From Mactromeris polynyma (Eukaryota; Mollusca; Bivalvia; Venerida; Mactridae), in the NCBI GenBank assembly GCA_032209605.1, contig JASFXZ010000039.1, positions 3,596,001 through 3,660,000 on the forward strand: 64,000 nt of DNA, written 5' to 3'. Position 1 is the stretch's first letter; every line of letters starts with the position of its first letter. The translations under genes were made by a program, and so were the position numbers. Below are positions 60,641 through 64,000 of the stretch, in pieces. The notes under the pieces were generated by a model. That model was not told where the DNA came from. It did not search any database and worked only from the letters and a program-made list of their open reading frames with translations.

Positions 60641-60689
60641 ATAGATCTTATAGTTTTTGTTTGCTAAATCGTGTCTTAATTATACCCTT

Positions 60690-61130
60690 ATGTACAAACT
60701 ATATGGGCGTTATATTGGAGTCACTTCCATCCATCTGTAGACAAAATTTGATTGCATTATTTCTCGGCCACCAATTATAGTACCGAGCCTTGTTGTGCAC
60801 ATCGTCGGCACGTCATACTCAGATAAATGTTCACCGTGTTATGGCCCTTTATATTCCGTGAATATTTTTTGTCTGCGCCAATTCTCAGCTACCCTTGGTC
60901 GGATTTCAATGAAACTTTACAAGACTTAATAGTACCAAGCCTAGTTGTGCATATCATTGGCATGTGATGCTTGGGTATTAAATTTTCACCGAGTTATGGC
61001 CATTTGTTAGTTTATGTCTCGACTCCTGCAATAGAATTTCAACTAACATAAAAAGTGGACCGTTTCAGATAAGTGCCATAAATATCCTAGTTTCGTTTTT
61101 TAGTTATTTGCCATGTACAGTGGAAACTCC
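60690..61130. repeat. Dispersed repeat with internal two-fold structure
   Basis: The phrase ATAGTACCGAGCCTTGTTGTG recurs in changed form as AATAGTACCAAGCCTAGTTG, and CACCGTGTTATGGCCCTTT as CACCGAGTTATGGCCATTT. Two diverged copies of about 170 bases, between maelstrom and eL29. Not coding. Confidence 0.5.
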
Positions 61131-61730
61131 CTCATATCGGACATTTTTCTCGGTCCCGTTTTAGTTACTTCTATGCAGTACTCATCATCTTCTGTGATGG
61201 CTTTTGTTGCAAGTAGCAACCATTTGTTTACTATTGGCTATTTAAGCCACATACCATTGTATATTTTCATTTAGTTAACATCAGTTAAAGAATAATCTAT
61301 TACTAGTTTTATTCTGCTTTGAGCTTGTTTTTTACTGTACGTGTAATTGTTAAATAACTTGTTTCTTGTTTTGATACAAATACTAACTTTCCAAAGCAAC
61401 CTATTGTTCCGTTTTATGTTGTTACGTTCATAACCAGCCATTACCCAGGATGCAGAATCACATCAGAACGTCGAGACAAAGGGATATGTTTTGTTTTTCG
61501 TGGAAGATCTAGTAATTATTTCACCAAGTGAATATTTCGCGGTCTTTTTTTCTATTCCCATATACAAACATTGCTTAACATAATTATACTCCCGATTACA
61601 TTTGATTTGATGTATTGATACTGACTTGGCAATCAACCGCAACCCTAATTTAATTTCTTCATGGAACCTGTCAATATTATACTTCATGCATAGTTAAATT
61701 GATGACAAAAGCATTTCTCTTTATCCAACA

Positions 61731-61736
61731 TTTATT
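61731..61736 (-). promoter_or_regulatory. Poly(A) signal AATAAA for eL29
   Basis: On the minus strand AATAAA lies 68 bases past the stop at 61804, a normal spacing for a short ribosomal-protein 3' UTR. Confidence 0.6.
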
Positions 61737-61803
61737 CACCAGCCATGTTTATGTACAAAGAAGTGGAAACAGCAGGATTCAAATGTCGGATGTCGCCAAA
61801 CAT

Positions 61804-63921
61804 TTACTTGGCATCAGCAACCTTCTTATTGTGCTTCTTGGCAAATCTCATGTTTTTTAAGAACTTAGGATCTACCTGAAATACAAAGGCCCAAAATCAG
61901 TAACTTAAGTTACTTGATGACATCAGAACATAAATGGCAATATTTGAACATTGAAAGGTGCATACTTTGCAGGCCCAGTTAATCATTCACCTTGAAGTAA
62001 TACTGATGATGTATCATCAGTCAATGTGGTTCTCATGTATATTTATGAATGATGTTTTTAGTAATCTCATGATGCATGTAATGTGTGGAACAACCAATTT
62101 AACTTATTATTAAATTACAAAACTGTTGAACAATCCTTTCACCAAAGCTGGTATTCTTCCATTAATAAGGCCAAAAAAATAAATATCTGTGTTTAGGGTA
62201 ACTGTCTCAAAAATGCTAGGTAGGTTAGGGACAATTTTTTTTTCAAAAACAATTAAAAATCGAAAAAAAAAATCTCCACGGTCGTAAAAAACTCTAGGGT
62301 CGGTTTTTTTAGGCTCAACTCGCTTAGAAACATAGTTTATTCAAACACTCATTTAAGTTGGAAAGGTATCTCTACGTTATCATTTAAATCTACATAGAAA
62401 CGCCAGAATTTGTATAACTGTAATACAGAAATGATAGATTTGCTCAAAATTCTCCGATTTAATATCAAAAATATGTAAAAAAAATACTACTAGTACTACA
62501 CATGGCCCACGAAACAGAAATTGTCTAATCTTATGACAGCAACATCAAACATTATTGTCACCAATTTGGCCAAATATATATTCTACGCCAATCTTATTAG
62601 AAATTGAATAATTTTATACTCATATTTTGAAATATGTATACATGCATTGTAACGTCATGTGCTTGCAGAAAATCTAGGCCTTTTGTCACAAATAATTTGT
62701 ATAATTGCTATAAAACATGTTAATATGTTTTTTATGCAATAAACTATTTGTAGTTGTAACTTGCAGTAGTTGAAGTTTTGAAATTATGTTTCATTTGTAT
62801 TACTTGAACACAAATCTAGTCTAGTATACGAGTATCTAAAGAGTGATGTTTGTATCCACAGCATTATATTCTAGAATATGAGTGAAATTGCAAACAGCAG
62901 TTCCTCATAACGTTGAAAATTGCAGATTTCCCAATGCATGAAGACATGTATGTCATTAACTCATTTATTTGGCTCAAGTACATTCAACATGATAAAGAAA
63001 TAATGTTATAAATGCAAGTTTCTTTACGTGCAAATTACTAGATTTCTAGCCAGCTAACTTGTATGGCTAACAAGAACAAACTTACCCCTTTGTTGTCTGG
63101 GTACCTTTGTCTCTTCGGTCTTTTGATTCCATTTCTATGTGCTTTCTTATCTGTAAGGACAACAATAGTAATATTTAAGCAATTGAATTTGCTTACAAAA
63201 TGCAAAAACAATCATTCCTTTTAAAAGTGCGAAAATGAAATATCCACAACTGTATGTTTTTCTCTCTACACAGGAAATACAATGACACAAATTTAAAATG
63301 CACCAAACAATTATATCTGCCCATAACATTCATATGTACAGCAGAAAGAGCCGTTTGTAATACACTGTAAAACACAAATATGCCCGATAGTCTGTCAAAA
63401 GTACAAGGATAGAATCCAACTGACCAACAAACAGGCAATTCCTATGAAGTTCATGACTTGGGGCTGGTGTTCTTCAGACAAGGATGACAAATGTATAAAT
63501 TTCAAAATCATCCGATTCAAAGCGACATTGACATTACTGTACTGACATATATGCAGATTGACCACAGTAGGCCGACTGAGGTAAGTAAAACAACAACTTA
63601 AGCCTGTCTTCGTGAATCCAAGTATCAAGACAAATCTTGCAGTAATAAACGATAACCGGGCAACTCGTATGTGAATGCAGTGGTTTTGTTTCCGAGTTGA
63701 TTACGGTACTAGCTGACCAAAATCGGTACGAGTTGACCAACATACAAGTTGACTGGAAACTGAATAAACAGCAAACTTCTACATCTTGTCAGAAAATATG
63801 CTGCACAAAAAGGCTAGTGCAGCCAGTTGACAAATATTGCAAATACTCTGTATCACTCATCATAAAATTATTTTAACAACTTACTCTGGTTGTGATTAGT
63901 GTGGTTCTTTGACTTGGCCAT
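61804..63921 (-). CDS. RPL29: 60S ribosomal protein eL29, 57 aa
   Basis: Three coding exons on the minus strand: 63921-63885, 63150-63086 and 61875-61804, all GT-AG, phases 1 and 0, 58 codons with stop. An acceptor at 63923-63925 shows that a 5' UTR exon lies further right, beyond the window. The protein starts MAKSKNHTNHNQ, continues with HRNGIKRPKRQRYPDNKG and VDPKFLKNMRFAKKHNKK, and ends ADAK: diagnostic of eL29, a small basic protein at the large-subunit surface. Its length equals the short fungal and invertebrate form; vertebrates add a Lys/Ala-rich tail. It is convergent with maelstrom, about 1.6 kb apart. Confidence 0.95.
62160..62330. repeat. Probable decayed T2 relative in eL29 intron 2
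   Basis: AATAAGGCCAAAAAAATAAA near the left and CTCTAGGGTCGGTTTTTTTA near the right echo the T2 ends and its CTAGGGTCGG motif, but the GCCCTTTACC core is missing. Confidence 0.25.
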
Positions 63922-64000
63922 TCTGAAATTGAAGAAAACGATTCTCAGTGATGTTCCTTTTTAATCAATCAAGTTAATTTATCAAGGCTTCATACATTTC

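Overview
The window is animal nuclear DNA. It is AT-rich, its genes are split by GT-AG introns, and it is crowded with short non-autonomous transposons, tRNA-derived SINEs, LINE remnants and minisatellites. The repeat landscape (SINEs with a tRNA head and a fixed 3' tail, the 'agctcac...tgctcatggtg' repeat, many MITEs) together with B-box and macro-domain proteins suggests a bivalve mollusc. That assignment is an inference; no species can be named from the sequence alone.

Layout. (1) 176-614, minus: one exon of an unrecognised protein, with a frame conflict near its start and possible 5' non-coding exons near 1.5-1.7 kb. (2) 5098-7632, minus: an intact three-exon gene, 539 aa, reading B-box1, B-box2, coiled coil, macro domain. 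(3) 12506-16004, minus: its paralogue with the same exon plan. It carries an in-frame nonsense codon, a lost splice donor, a degraded ADP-ribose loop and a broken B-box1, so it is called a pseudogene. The flanks of (2) and (3) also match, so the pair arose by a tandem segmental duplication. (4) 24446-34014, plus: a six-exon type I membrane protein with a six-cysteine ectodomain and a Pro/Gln/Tyr-rich tail ending near a PPPY motif. (5) 44778-60147, plus: a 15-exon maelstrom (MAEL) gene of the piRNA pathway, with an HMG box, a maelstrom domain and a long Gly-Arg-rich C-terminal extension. (6) 61804-63921, minus: ribosomal protein eL29 (RPL29), three exons, 57 aa. I checked every exon joint in (2), (4), (5) and (6) for reading phase, and all are consistent.

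The rest is mobile and repetitive DNA. Highlights are two elements with perfect 8-bp target-site duplications and termini built of a repeated TCAATTCG core (20209-21423 and 40809-41781); two elements with GGCC ends and 3-bp target duplications (21493-22225 and 44996-45305); a family of CAGTAAAACCTC-ended MITEs in at least six places; and a 16-copy, 35-bp minisatellite at 29778 whose unit is the junction of two nested transposons. MAEL, which acts in transposon silencing, itself has introns full of MITEs and two minisatellites.

The genes do not form an operon or an obvious pathway. The most novel candidate is the B-box/coiled-coil/macro gene. It joins TRIM-like scaffold modules to an ADP-ribose-binding module, has IRF-type motifs just upstream, and lies beside a decaying sister copy that has lost those motifs.
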